Origin: Liolophura sinensis
Taxonomy: Eukaryota; Mollusca; Polyplacophora; Chitonida; Chitonidae
NCBI RefSeq assembly: GCF_032854445.1
Contig: NC_088302.1
Location: 45,790,521-45,854,520, forward strand
DNA length: 64,000 nt
Direction: 5' to 3'
Shown in pieces: positions 1 through 15,100 of the stretch. A program made the position numbers and the translations under genes. The notes under the pieces were generated by a model that was not told the origin of the DNA, made no database searches, and saw nothing but the letters and a program-made list of their open reading frames with translations. The stretch's first letter is position 1. Each line of letters begins with the position of its first letter.

Positions 1-21
1 GATAGGTCAACTGATACTTAC

Positions 22-135
22 TTTCTGAGAGGGGCACAGATATAATCACACCATTGCCTGTTCCAATCCACAATCTCTTACAGGCTATCAACATGGCTGT
101 GATCCTCACAAATGAGAAGCCCAGTTTGCCAGTAC
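22..135 (-). CDS. MAPK8IP3: JIP exon 30 (last one in the window)
   Basis: 114 nt, acceptor TTTCCAG, donor GTAAGT at 21. Encodes [14 protein letters not shown] then [18 protein letters not shown]. The remaining C-terminal exons lie before base 1. Confidence 0.95.
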
Positions 136-3100
136 CTGGAAATATAAGAAATAAAGCTACTTGAAGACTGCTACTACTTGATACAACTACAACGCAAGTC
201 CCATCGTTGACTTGTGGTTCAAAAGAGACTTTACACAATACAGAAGTATGGGACAGTCATGCATTCTTGTTTAGTCACAGAAAAGTTTATAACGCAAAAT
301 GAGAAGAAAGAAAAGTAATTACAAAACATGATTTATGTATGAACAATCAAAGAAATACCAAACCATCAGTGTAAACTTACTTTATGTTTAACCAACATAA
401 CCATCAATTGCAGGGATATACCAAATAAGTCTTAAAATCTACACAATTAATATTCCACAACATTTGCAGTCATATTTCTTATTTTACATCCATGGCTCAC
501 ACAAGTCTCAAAAATGTGACAAACTTAAATCATAATTCATTCATTCTTCACAGAAGTGATGACACATTTATCTGGTTGGACTTAAAAAACATTACCAAAA
601 AATATGAGCAGGCTTAAACATGGTGCAGGGCACATGATCAAGGTACTCATAGTTAACTGTGTAGCATCAGCCATTGAGAAATTACTTAAGACAAGCTCTT
701 TGGTCAAGTTTCATACACACACTCTCATAGGGTCGTACCTAACATTTTGCTGACATAGGGTTCAATGTCAACATCCTGGAGATGCTGGTGAGTGTAGGCG
801 TGGTAGAGACGTAGAGTACTGTCCAGGCGTATAGACACCCACACCCCATCCCCAATCCAACACAGCTGGCGCACCTGACTCTCCTTCCTCGGGTGAGCGT
901 CAAAGGTGTTCTGTAGATAAACATGTGTCAAAATTGTGTTGTTCAGAAAAAAAAACGCTCTTCTATACGATGAGTTTTGCATGGAAACAGGTATTATCTG
1001 CATTATACACCAGAAGTTTTACAAACATTGCATGTACATGTACATGGCTAATCACATTTAGGTCTTAAATCAGATTATTAGTACTAAATTAACCAAAATT
1101 ATTACCAGCTCTGTGTGTATGTATGATAGATGTAAATGTTATCATACTCAGAGCACATGTTGAGATGTCAGACAGTATGTAGATACTCACCACAATGCTC
1201 ATATGTTCTGGGTCTATGACGTGAATAAGGTTCTTATAACCGCACCACACGTGTTTGCTGGCCACGATTGTCATGCAGCGGATAGACTGTCGGGGTCGAC
1301 CAAAATCCAGGATGTGATAGTTCCTTAGATCCCACTGACCATCTGCAAGGGACAGACAAGTATAAAGTCTAATCGGAAATACTTCCATAAATATTTCCAT
1401 ATAGTAAGATCTTTAAACTTTACACATGTTAAATCATCTTTACTTTTGTATTAATTTTTACATGTACTATGGTCCAGGCATTGACATTTATACATTTATA
1501 GTCCTATGTATTATTTAAGAGTATTTGCCATTCACGTGCACTAACCAGAAACCTATATAGAATTTATATAGGTAGTGAAATACTTGAAACACTTATTACA
1601 TAACCCAGCCCACATAAGTAAATCCTGCCACATGGATGTACAGGTGCTCACCAGAGGCCCTGTGGAAGAAGGCAATAGTTCCATCAGCCAGGCCAACCAT
1701 CACACGACCCTTGATGTGTCTGAAAACAAGACAATTTGTTTCTTTGTGAAATACTTTGTAACCAGAATATAACCTTCTGTCAAAGATCTATTGTAGGACA
1801 AATTTCCACATGAAAATACTTAAGCTATTGGAGGACACAATCAGTTTTACATTGATATTAAAACCAAAAGCATGACAAAGAGTGTCTGTTATCAGCCACT
1901 TCAGAATAAGTAACTTTAGTACCTTCCAGGGCCCAGTTTCACAAAGTAGCATACAACATCTCTTTATTTTGTACGTCTCTATTGCTGCACCATTGTCCTA
2001 AATGTGTGCACATTGTACATGGACGACATCTTTGTGAAACTGGGCCCAGGTTCTATCACTTTTATGATTGAGAGGACATGGTACTCACACAATGCTAAGG
2101 ACTGCTTCTCCCAGCTTGACAGAGTGTAAGCATCTCTTCCACTGAGCCACAGATGAATGGACATACAAGCTTGAAATTCAAACAAAAACATTCTGCAGCT
2201 ATTGTAATTGAAACATTAGAATTTTCTGAATTAGTGTCAATTTACATTCACAATGACACAATGGTCAGACAGACACTAAGACAAAATAAAGGAAACTACT
2301 TCTCACACCTCATAATTTTGTTAGACAAGCACAAATAAGCTAACCCTGTAATTCTTTATAATAAATTTTCTACAAAAAAAGTGTGCATCTCATGCTTAAA
2401 AAAAATGTCTTGTGAAGTACAAAACATATGTGTTATCAAAATAAATCCAAACCAATTGTAACAGTATGCATGTGTAATAAAAATGTACAGAAATTGACTT
2501 ATTGGCAAACTGAGGCACGATTTTACCTTCCACTTTGACAACCCATCCACATGGTGGGAAGCACACTGCTCATCTTCTCTATCTCTTCATTCTGGAGATC
2601 ATTAGCAGAAGGGGAGGTAATCCCATCTTTTACCAGCTCTGATGGCTCATTTAACATTCGTTTCTCAGACTGTTCAAATGAGGAGGAAGAATTTGGAGTG
2701 GTTGTCCCAGATGATGGTGGGGAGCCTGTGGCTTTTAGAATTGTGGCACCAGTAACACCAAGAGGATCTGTAGTTTGAACAACAGAGAGAGTTTCATAAA
2801 CAGAGATCACAAAGAGGTGAGAGAACTGGTACACTTGTATACTTATTTACTTATTGAATTGTTGCTCAACACCATACTCAAAAATTTTTCACCCAGCCCT
2901 GAAATTTTCAATGAACATCTTGAAATGTAACTGCTGTATTTTAAAATATCCTTTAACTGCCTTGACTAGAATATATGTTCCTTGAAATAGTGGTTCTGAG
3001 ATATGGAAACTCTGTGTTTGTCTGTGTAAAACAACCTAATGTAAAACAGGCCCATGTAAAACATACCAAACTCATGCCAGGCAAATACATGAACATGGAT

Positions 3101-6100
3101 CTTTGTCAACAGCTCCCAATACATCAGATGCATGAATCAACTCAATCCCAACTAAAGTGCCCAATAGAAGACCAGCAATAATTCACAAAACAACAAGCAA
3201 TTGTGAGTCAGTTATCAGCACATCAAGCCTTGCCCAAACACATGACAAAGTGATGTGTGCTTAGACGAACACAACAATCTCCACAAATATTCAAACACAT
3301 ACTTTCTGATTCAGAACTTTGTCTTTTTAAGATTCCTACCAAACCCATTATATAATACAACAGAAAACTAAAAAAAAATTGTAAGAAGTGTATGTATTTC
3401 ATGTGAAAGAGAGTGTTCCCTAAATAAATGTGTACATGTTAACTAAAGCCATAATAATAATATCTGTATTTATCGAAGTTAGCTCAGTCAATTTATAATG
3501 AAACTTTTCTTCCCGAAGGCCTTCACAGAGAAAACAAATATATCGGAAACATGTACTTCAGTGTCCTATCAAAAAAAAAAAAAAAAATCCATCAATATAA
3601 ATATTTATATTAAAACAAGATAAAGCACCATTTAGCCATGTAATGTTGGCAATGTCTTCGATATTTTCAGATTCACAGCCAGGTCTAACACAGTCCTGGT
3701 TGTGACTAAATTCTTCATCTGTCCACTTTGGGGTGTGGACATTGTGGAAATTTTCACCATAATAAAACCATTTGTTCATTCCATATGTGTTTGAAAATAT
3801 GTGTAATTATGGGCAACCCCTTTCAATGTCACAATGTTGCTTGCACAGAGGAAATTAGGGGTATAGATATAGGGAATTTTCCTATATCTGCATTTACAGC
3901 CATTATTGATACTGACTTCCCATAATAAAATTACTAAAATATTAACAATATATCAGTCACTCAACAACTGTCCAATAATACAGGATGTCATAAGCACTGT
4001 TTTTTGTTAGCCTGGAACTTTTGTAGTTCACCTGATTACTTGACTTTATAGAGATCCATAATTTCACCTTTTAAAACAAAGAATCAAAACAATGTGCACC
4101 TGTGTGAGTTCATAAGTTCAATGAGCCATATGCAACGCTTGTTGGACTGAAACCAAACTGTATACTCTCCACCACCTACTTAAAAACAGTTTGCAAATTT
4201 AAAGTAATAGCATATACAATGTATAGCATCTCCTTTCTTATTTTATGGCATCTGAAGGAAATGAATCCTGTTTTACCGTGTGCACTTACCTTCCTCACTT
4301 TTCTCACTGTCTCCCGAGTTCTCAACTGCATTATCACTAGGCGCCATCTTGTTAGAGTCTGAGAAGTGATGTAAAATAAGAGTGCAAAAGGTGTACCAGC
4401 ACCAGCATAACTATAACTTAAACCCATATCCAGTACCAAATCACCCCAAATCTTTGTGCACATGCAGTTTTTATTTATTTATTTATTTATTTATTTGATT
4501 GGTGTTTTACATTGTACTCAAGAATATTTCACTTATACGACGGCGGCCAGCATTATGGTGAGAGGAAAACGGGCACAGCCCAGGGAAAACCCACGACCAT
4601 CCGCAGGTTGCCGACAGACCTTCCCACATACGGCCGGAGAGGAAGCCTACATCAGGTGGATTTGAACTCACAGCGACCGCATTGGTGAGAGACTCCTGCA
4701 ATAACACGCTAACCAACTGAGTCAGGGAGGCCCCCTGCAGTTTTTAAGCACACGTGCGTGGGTATATGAAATACATGTGACGTCAACAATGGTATGATAT
4801 AACAAAAATTCCATTTTACTTCACTCTTGAATATATTGTCATATTTTTTTGGCTTGATCCTCAAATCACTGAGCCAGTGATCTAAAGGGCCATAACCGGT
4901 ACCCACCTCCATCATCTGAGAGTGCTTGTACTGCTGCAGTCATCTTGGCAACATTAGCTTTAGCGAGTGGACTTGATTCTGTTAAATAAATGAGCATGCC
5001 CATGTGATAGCACCAAATGATTATGTGGGAATATGTGATCTGGCATCTCACCTATCAAATACGTACATGTGAATATGTATACATGTGTGTGATATGTGAC
5101 AGTTAAATACAGCATATATGTCAGGCTTGTTATACAGCAATCACTCCACAGATAAGTAAGCATGCAAATGTGGCCCATGTTAAATGCAAAACTGCTGCAA
5201 AAATACTGCAACAGAATTTACATTTATATCTGTATCTATAGGTTTGCTGTATGAAAAAAAAAAAAATATGCAACAGGTTCTAGCTTTTGCAGTGATCATA
5301 TGTTTGACAGACAAATTGAACACAGGCCTTAGCATGTACAAAAATACTATAGCATGTAGCAATAGCAATGGTTTACCTTCTGCATTCAAAATGCCAGTCT
5401 TAGAATTATAATCCTGATTAACTTTACCTCTAGAGTTGGGTGGAGAGCCAACAGGTGAAGCACTTGTACTACCATTCTGACTAGATGGACCAGTGGCACA
5501 TTTGACAAATGTTATCCCCCCTATGCCAGCCTCCTCCCCTTGATTATTGGTCTGGTTCTCGCTGACTGCATCTGGCTGTTTTAGGCCAATGTTCTCCTTT
5601 TGCCATTCGGGAATTTCCTTCCTTGGGTAGTCAGACTCCATGGCTCCTGTATCAATAGTTTTACATGTAATTAACAAACCAACATTCACATAATTATAAC
5701 AAATTCATATTGCGTAATAATTTATATTTATTTCTCACTCTTCCTCCTACTTTCATGAACAGAATCCTTAATTTATACATGCACGTAATGAAGTTTTTTC
5801 TGTTCACATCTTTTTATGTCAGCATTTTCAGAATGTTTACACATATCATTACGTATTAAGCAAATGCATATATAACTACTGGTTTTCCATAATGGGAGAA
5901 TGTTGGAGGATCCTGTCTTCTACAATACTTACTGTGCATACCTTGTACACTAGAAATGGGGAGATGTTGGAGGATCCTGTCTACCACAGTACTATCTGTG
6001 CATACCTTTACACTAGCAATGGAGAGATGTTGGAGGATACGGTCTACCACATTACTATCTGTGCATACCTGTACACTAGCAATGGGGAGATGTTGGAGGA

Positions 6101-9100
6101 TCCTGTCCACCACATTACTATCTGTGCATGCCTGGTACACTAGCAATGAGGAGATGCTGGAGGATCCAGTCTACCACATTACTATCTGTGCATATCTTTA
6201 CGCTAGCAATGGAGAGATGTTGGAGGATCCTGTCTACCATAGTACTATCTGTGCATACCTTTACACTAGCAATGGAGAGATGTTGGAGGATACGGTCTAC
6301 CACATTACTATCTGTGCATACCTTGTACACTAGCAATGGGGAGATGTTGGAGGATCCTGTCCACCACATTACTATCTGTGCATACCTTTACACTAGCAAT
6401 GGGGAGATGTTGGAGGATTCTGTCTACCACAGTACTATCTGTGCATACCTTTACACTAGCAATGGGGAGATGTTGGAGGATCCTGTCTACCACATTACTA
6501 TCTGTGCATGCCTGGTACACTAGCAATGAGGAGATGCTGGAGGATCCAGTCTACCACATTACTATCTGTGCATACCTGTACACTAGCAATGGAGAGATGT
6601 TGGAGGATCCTGTCTACTACATTACTATCTGTGCATACCTTGTACACCAGCAATGGAGAGATGTTGGAGGATCCTGTCTACTACATTACTATCTGTGCAT
6701 ACCTGTACACTAGCAATGGAGAGATGTTGGAGGATCCGGTCTACCACAGTACTATCTGTGCATGCCTGTACACTAGCAATGGAGAGATGTTGGAGGATCC
6801 GGTCTACCACAGTACTATCTGTGCATACCTGTACACTAGCAATAGAGAGATGTTGGAGGATCCGGTCTACCACAGTACTATCTGTGCATGCCTGTACACT
6901 TGCAATGGAGAGATGTTGGAGGATCCGGTCTACCACAGTACTATCTGTGCATGCCTGGTACACTAGCAATGAGGAGATGTTGGAGGATCCGGTCTACCAC
7001 AGTACTATCTGTGCATGCCTGGTACACTAGCAATGAGGAGATGTTGGAGGATCCGGTCTACCACAGTACTATCTGTGCATGCCTGGTACACTAGCAATGA
7101 GGAGATGTTGGGTGATCGTCTCCGTACAATACTAACTGTGAGTACCTGGTACACTAGCAATGGGGAGATGGAGGACCCTGTCTACTACAGCACTACCTGT
7201 GCATACCTGGTACACTTGCAATGGGGGGATGTTGGAGAACCCTGTCTACTGCAGCACTAACTATGCATACCTGGTACACTAGCGATGGAGAGGATGTGAG
7301 AAGACGTCACACGGAATGACTCCAGGAGGTCACCAGGGTTGTTGGCATCAATGACTGTGACACGACTGTAGGAGTTTGTGCTGGTGCAGATCCAGACAAA
7401 TGATGACATCTGCTCATTCTCAGACTTCTGTACATTCTTCTCATGCTCCTGAAGAAAACGGCACATACAGGGAGACATTATAACCGGCTGATGCAAGGGC
7501 AAATATAAGTAACATGCATACTAGTAAAGCATGTGGGTGAATAACAATAGCACATACTAATAGTTTCTTCTTTCAATTAACACCATGCAAATGTTATAAA
7601 TATTATGCATTTAATAAGACAGAACTGTACGTCACATTTAATGGGCAAGAGCTCTTTATAAGCCATGCATAAAGGTTAAAACAGTATTAATGTAAAGGAT
7701 ATTAAGATGCGATCATTTTAAAACTATGAAAATATTGTTTGCCACCAAATTGTTCAACCTTTTTGAGCATGTTAAGAGTATCGCATTCTCCCAAACTTTA
7801 TTTGCAGAGGTTACACGTTCATGGGAAATAATCCAAGGATAAAAGCTGCCATAGCAGAAATAGCCATCATTCCAATGCACAGAAATCAAGAGTTCTTTGT
7901 GACCTAATTATTATACATTAAATTAGCATACTGACATAGCATTGCATCTGTATGGACAAGGTGTATTTGGTGGTTACTACAGAAAAACATACTGTAGGCA
8001 AAGATATTTAACACAGTAGCACAGGTAAATACAGATTATATTTTTTTGTTAGTGCGGTTATGTGGATGTGAGCCAGCCCAACACAGCATAAACAGTGTCT
8101 ACCAAGCATATGATGTGAAAAAATCAAATCAAAAGGTGTCTTGCATGCGTAAAAAAGCTACAACATCAGCGATGAACTACAATCAGCAGCTATGTGCACA
8201 ATGAACTAGAGCTGTAAAACCACGTCCAGATTTTCATATATGGTAGAGATGTAATTACTGAAGGAGCACCTTGGCCGGATTACAACTACACAATGTTCAC
8301 ATCACTGCTGACACATTGGGGCACATATTATCATATCTCTGCGGTCAGTAATATGCAGTGTGGCCTGCTGATTTCCTAACTTTTTTCATACAAGGCGCTG
8401 TGCACATTATACTGCAACAAGGTGAAATGATTTACAAAACTAAAGCTTCAGATGTTACCCCAACATCTCATCACGACATTTCAGTGGCAGCAGTAAGAAT
8501 ACTCCTGATTAACAAAGAGAATTCTAGTTCTCCAATTTTCAGTCTGTAAATGCACTTGAAACTACTCATTCCTAATAGCTGTGTTACAGTTCAGCATCAC
8601 CCATTACTTACCTTTTAGTACAACCTGACAGCAAATATAATGGACATGACCATACCGTAACATGTGATCACAGAATAACTGAGAGAAGGGTTTAGCCTTA
8701 AGCCTGACTGATGCAGTAACTTTTGCCACTTTTACACTTTATAACATAGGGCAACAAAAGAAGTGTGCCGTTAAACAATTGACTTGAATCTTGTCAACCA
8801 TTACCAAGTTCATGTAGATCTGCAAGGATTCGCAGAATCTGTTTATGAAAGATAATCAACAGCTTTGAATCCAAAAGTGGACTCCAGAATTGCAAGACTC
8901 TCATTCCCTCAACATGGATTGTCCACTGAGTGAACAGACTGACCAGGAGACATAGGAGAATGTAAACTAGACAGCTCAAAAATTTTGATGAAATTTACTA
9001 CAACGATCATTTAGAAAACCAATTAGACACACCATCTCAGCACTTATCATCAGTGGAAATACATTGTACTTCTTTAGTAATCTGGATTTGACAGAGTAGC

Positions 9101-12100
9101 TTCCCTTGGTCACACCATTCATGTACTATTTTAGGACAGAGTAGCTCCCCTTGGTCACACCATACATGTCCTATTTTGTGTTCACTTCAATAAATAGGTG
9201 AGTGCTGCTAAATGCTGTCACTTTCATTTTCATGAATTTCATCATCAGAATACTTTAGTGGATATAATTCAATAAAGACTGGTAAGGGTACTGTTCTCCC
9301 TCTTTAATGTCTAGTGTACATGTGAAAGTGTCTTAAAAGGAAGTTCAAACAGTTTCACTGAAATATTTGCAGTCAAGGTGGACATTTATGTTACTGAATA
9401 AGTACAGTTGGGAATGGATATAAAGGTCACATACAGGATGATTATGGATGAAAGACAAAGTAAAAAGTTTCTGTTGAAATTTGAGTTAATGAATTAGTGT
9501 CACTATGAATTGATAAAGAGTGTAAGTTTATGCAAAGACCACATATAGTATAGTTATTACTGGAAAATCAAAAAAGTAAATTTATAAAGCATGTTTATTA
9601 CTAAAATCGCAGATTGATAACTGATGAAAAATTAAAGTGCAAAGTATGTGCTGAAATCCACACCTCCTTCATTATCATTTTCCAGAGACCCAAATAAAAT
9701 AGTGCTTTACAAACAAACGAGATATAAAATTTAAAAAAGGACTACATAAGACAAAATACACGAAGCTGAAGCCTGATGAAGTCCCAGTATGTGTTAGTGA
9801 CACTGATAGCATGATGGCCATCAGTAATAAACCACCTTTAGCTCCCTATCTAACTTTTCCACTTCGTCGTTGGGAAGGTTCTTGTTATCAATTGTTTCCT
9901 CCGTGGGGTTAGAGTAGAACACACTTGCCCCTACGATAGATCCTCCATCTTGGGTACGGCCACCAGTCAGATTCACACCCGCGGCACACCAGATCTGGGT
10001 ACAGAGAGGGACCAGAAAACATGGGTAAATCAACATCAGAAATGTGAAGTGCCATCTACATCATGTTGGATCCAACATATCAGATTGATAAGAAACGAAA
10101 CATGAAACTTTTTAGCTTTTTATCATTCTCAAGGTTCTGCTTGTGCAAACTGCATGTGTTAACACAGATGACTGATCTTTAACAAATTATAGCCCAGTGA
10201 ACACAGAGAAATGTGCAGGAGAGACCATTACATTCTTTTGTTATATTCAATCCAACATGGCCTTGAGTGCAAGCCAAATACATGTATATTTCCATGATGA
10301 CTATTAAGACTACAGCAGGGCTAGTGTATATTATGATATCTTTGCTTTGTTCTTCTTGTTTTGGGACTTTTTTATGCTTTAATATATGTTAGTAAGTCCA
10401 AAAGAGTGAATGACAAGCTGCTGTTTTACTGATAACAGGATTGCATTGTTACTTTTGTCTATATAATCTTCTCACCTTGAGCCCATTCTCCTTGTCCAGC
10501 AGGGGTCTGCAGTAGACAGGTACCGGCACAGGGACATGACTCTTACTGGGTTGCTCTCTGGGCAGATGGGAGGTGAACTTGGCAGGTAAGCTCCAACCAT
10601 AAGCCTGCATGCGCCCATCGTCCTTCTTGACATGGGCTCGCACCTGCTTGTACTGTTCTCGCCTCTCTCTCTCACGCTCCCTACGGGTTTTCTCAGCTGA
10701 CCTGTACGTAGGGAGCGGTTAATAACACTGTTACTGAGAGGCATGAGAAGTTGTGTAATGGAGATTTGAACTTCTGATAAACATACAGTTGAAAGATCTC
10801 CTAATGAAAATGAGTGTGATCCTGTATGAGAGGAATTGTATCCTTTAGCTACATGTACCTGAACAGTTTGTGTACTTTAAAACTACCAAAAAAAAAAAAA
10901 AAGTAGCATATCTTACATAATCATATCATGTGGTCTGACTAAAAATATTATATCTGTTTAAAAAGAAAAACCATTATTAATTCAAATGTCCAAAAATTAC
11001 AAAGTAACACTTTTGCATGAAAGAAAAAAATGCATAACAGTAACATGGTTATGAATAATGGGGGGAGAACTCACTAAATATCATGCTCAGCAATAACTTC
11101 ATACTAAATCTGGGTAAGCAGGATATAAACATGGTTACAGCATATACAATAAACATGAAACACTGATAAATGAAAAAAGCTGGGCAATAACAAATGGGTG
11201 AGGTCATAATCATGGCTTATTAGCTGGGAAGGACGTGGGCTGGAGGATTTTAAAAGCTTCACAGTCATGGAATATTAGCTAGGCAGAACATAGTTAAAAT
11301 TTGTGCAGGATGCAGGCCAGATTGTTCAGGGTCCAGCAGCAATGGGAATATAAACACTGCAATGTCCCAATTGTCACAAATTGTAAATGTACATGCAAAT
11401 GTGGCTAGTAAGTACATAACCATGTATGAACATAAATAATATAACAAGAAGTACCAATATAACCACACGTACATTTTCTGACATGTCCATCACGCCAATG
11501 CTTGTACATGGGAATGGTGTTACCAGCTTCTGATATTCATCATTCTGTTCATTCTATTTATTTTTAGCTGAACTCTTTGACATTTAAGAATAAATTTAAC
11601 TTAAGAAGAATAACCTACAAAAAAAGCTCACCAATGGAGATGCCCCTTTATAACACTTTATTACAAGGGTATATGTAGGTCTATCAGAATACATTTAAAT
11701 TGTGAACAAGCCACAATGTCATGACGGCCAATTCAAATCATCCCACACAGCACAAATACATGTATATCACTCGAAAACAAACAAAAGGGTTCACATTTAT
11801 ATTTGTCTGCATTCAGAAGGTCATGCAAAATGCATTCCCAATGCAAAATATTTTTTAGAAATACCTACTCCATGTCTGGGAATTTCAGTTTTCTGCATCA
11901 AAAATGAGAAATGAATCATGGAATTTCAGGGATTCATGTATCAGAGGTATGGGTTGGTTTCTCAAACACAAAGGTATGGGTTGGTTTCTCAAACACAATG
12001 TTGTTTCTCTACAGCTTCATAGAACATGAACAGGTACAAGGGTCATGTGTGACAAGAAATGGTAAAATGGAGAATGCACATGGATGATTTGTGAATCCCC

Positions 12101-15100
12101 AGAGCTAAATCACAAAGATGGCCTCAATCCTACCCTGAGATTCCTCCTCTTTCTGGAATTCAAGAGGTAACTGCTATATGTAAATACTGTGACCGTCATT
12201 TGTAGGGTTCACCATCATAGCATGATTTAATGACTTCAAAGGCAATAATGGCTTTGGATGGCATCAAAAACAATGAGTGGGCATAGCCTAGTGTTGAGCT
12301 TTTCTTAAGTGAATAAATTTGTGTTATTTATATTTTTTTCCACGCCATTAGGACCAATAACACGTATCCTCACTGTATACCTTGTTATGGACAAATAAGA
12401 ACGACAGTTTGTCCTGACTCGGCTGCGGTTTGTCCGGACTCGGCTGCAGTTTTGCCCTAACTCAGCTGCAGTTTGTCCTGACTCGGCTGTAGTTTTATAT
12501 TATAGACAGGAGAGTCATCAGGTACAGTTTGACTTTCTCTAGTCACTTGATTGCCGTTACATAAGTGAAATTTTGTTGAATACAACGTGACACCAATTAA
12601 ATATATTTATAGAAATATTCTAATTTCTAAAGTTTTAGGTGTAAATTGTAAAAAGTCTGAATTATCAAATAACTGAATTCAACAAAAAATACTGGAGAGG
12701 AAACTGATGTTAATGGTGCTAATGAATCCACCACCCACTATGTTAACTAAAAGGTACTGGAACTAATACATAACAGAGGGAAAGAAGCAGGGAACCACAG
12801 GCAGGACTCAAGTACATACGGTTCTTTTTTCATAGGGCTAAAAGTGCAAGAAAAAGGCAACAAATCAGCAAATCAAAACATGAATTTAAGACAAACCATA
12901 TACACAAGCCACTTTCACAGTCTGCTTTAACGTGTGCATTGCAAACAAAAAAACAGACACACATCTGCACAAAATAAAAACAAAAACTATCAACATTATT
13001 AGCAAACTGAATTCAATGAAGGAGAAAAATAAACCTTCCACTTGTACATGGTGCAAAAACACATAAGATTTCCACAAGACCAAAGTGTGCAGATATTCTA
13101 CCCACTCAAGTTTATGACAAGTGCAATTTACAAATATCACAGAGTTGAGTTTCATGCGGGTTTCCAACTCAACAGCATTTCATTTCACTCGAACAGCAAA
13201 AAAGGAGCAAATAAAACAGAAAACAGACATGTGCATTCTGAATCGGCAGCAAGAAATAAAGTTACATGTACAATTTGAGAAAATAACTGACCACACAGAA
13301 GTAAAACTTACGCCTCATCATGAAGAAAATCATAGGCTTTAGCTTTCTCCCCCAGATTGTAAGAGTCTCTCTTCTTCTTGTTGGGATCTCCCACAGGTCG
13401 TACATTGGTAGTGGGAGCGTTGTACTTCACAGTGGCCACTGGTAATGCCTGGGTTGTGAGGCTTGTTTGAGGAGCTGAACAAGTTGCTGAAACTGTGAGG
13501 AACAGTTGATGTTAACATCCAGTGACTGTTTTTGTTGACAGACCTGGTATCCTACAACAGTGACTGTAAGTAACATCCATATGGTTCTCCATGAGTTTCC
13601 ATGTCTAGAAGGCATTCCACTGTTATTGTTAACTGCTAAGCCTCCTGTTTGTGTTAAACATTATAGTCTGTAAAATTCCCTCGAAATCCACTAAGAATTT
13701 ATATGAATCCTCAGTGATTAGACCATCACTTACCCAAACCCTGAAAATTCATCCCAGCTATGAAATGTTTCACAATGTGGTATTTCCTCAAAATTTCATG
13801 TCCCACTGGCTACTCTAGACTGGTTGTTCAAAAGTGTATTAAATTTAAGATAGGCTTAAATTTTAGTTACCAATCTTGTTATAATATAAAACTAATGGGA
13901 CTTTTGTCCTGACTAAAGTTAATACTGGACTTAACTGCTAATACACTTTTAAACAACTGGGCCCAGGTAATAAAAGTACCCTATTGTTATAAAAACAGTG
14001 TAGTGTTGCCAATAGGTAGTAACATACACATGTATACACTTGTTATCCACAGCTACATTTATCCGTCGAGAAGCTTCACTTCACAAATAACTGAATGATT
14101 TGTTAAACTTATACACATGATTCAGTTCATTCTAATTGCTTCATAACACATTTTATCTAAGAAAACTGCCTGAAGCTACAGGGTATGTTCCATCACATTG
14201 GGGAATTATTCTTCTACTTGATCAGGGGTTGCATTCTAAAATGAGAATGGATTGTACCTTGTGATCATCTTATCAAAAAAAATTTGTCTCTGTTTCTTAA
14301 TATTAATGAGAATGTCTCAAACCCGTGCTTTAAAACTGGAACAAAACGATTATACAGTTAGCATTATAATCAGAACTTTCTGTAGTTTCACAACTCCACG
14401 CACTGCTTTATGATGAATTTCACCTTCTGCTTCAGTGCAGAACAGTTTGCGAAATGACAATGTAGTAAGTTGATCAGCAACACAGCACTGCTGGTATATT
14501 CAGATCTACAGCCTGTTTTGGGAAATTGTGGACAGATCGAAAGTAGTCAGTGGTCAAAGTACATGTAGCCCACTTTTGTCCTTATCAACAGCCAGCCAAC
14601 CCTTATGTTGCAAATGCTTGTACTGATCAACACTAGTCAAAATCTCAAGTAGATGTAGCCCACTTTTGTCCTATATCAACAGCAGCTAACCCTATGTCGC
14701 AGATGCTTGCAACTGATCAACAGTAGTCAAATTCTCAAGTACACGTAGCACACTTTTGTCCTTATCAACAGCAGCCAACCCTATGCTGCAGATGCTTCTA
14801 CTGATCAACAGTAGTCAATTTTCATGTAGCACACTTTTATACTGATTAACGGTAGCCAACCCTGCCTCCACAGCACCCACACTGTACAAATCAACATTAG
14901 CCAACCCTCTCCAGCAACGACACTTGTACAAATCAACACTAGCCAACCCTCACTACAGCCCCCACACTTGTACAAATCAACACTAGCCAACCCTCACACA
15001 GCACCCACACTTGTACAAATCAACACTAGCCAACCTCACACAGCAACCACACTTGTACAATCAACAGTCGCCCAACCCTCAACACAGCAACCACACTTGT

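Larger units (their letters stand above)
10702..13311 (-). other. MAPK8IP3: JIP intron between exons 17 and 18
   Basis: 2.6 kb. Holds the 26-bp duplication and 21-bp repeat listed separately; nothing else recognised. Confidence 0.7.

Noticed and set aside
4340-4352. YY1-like AAGATGGCGCC
   Set aside because: Lies inside JIP exon 23 coding sequence far from any start site.
4507-4716. Open frames within the SINE
   Set aside because: The same frames recur in every SINE copy and reflect tRNA-derived sequence, not genes.
5856-7094. Long open frames of 70-150 residues on both strands
   Set aside because: They come from the 63-bp unit lacking stops; the array is intronic and the peptides are simple repeats.
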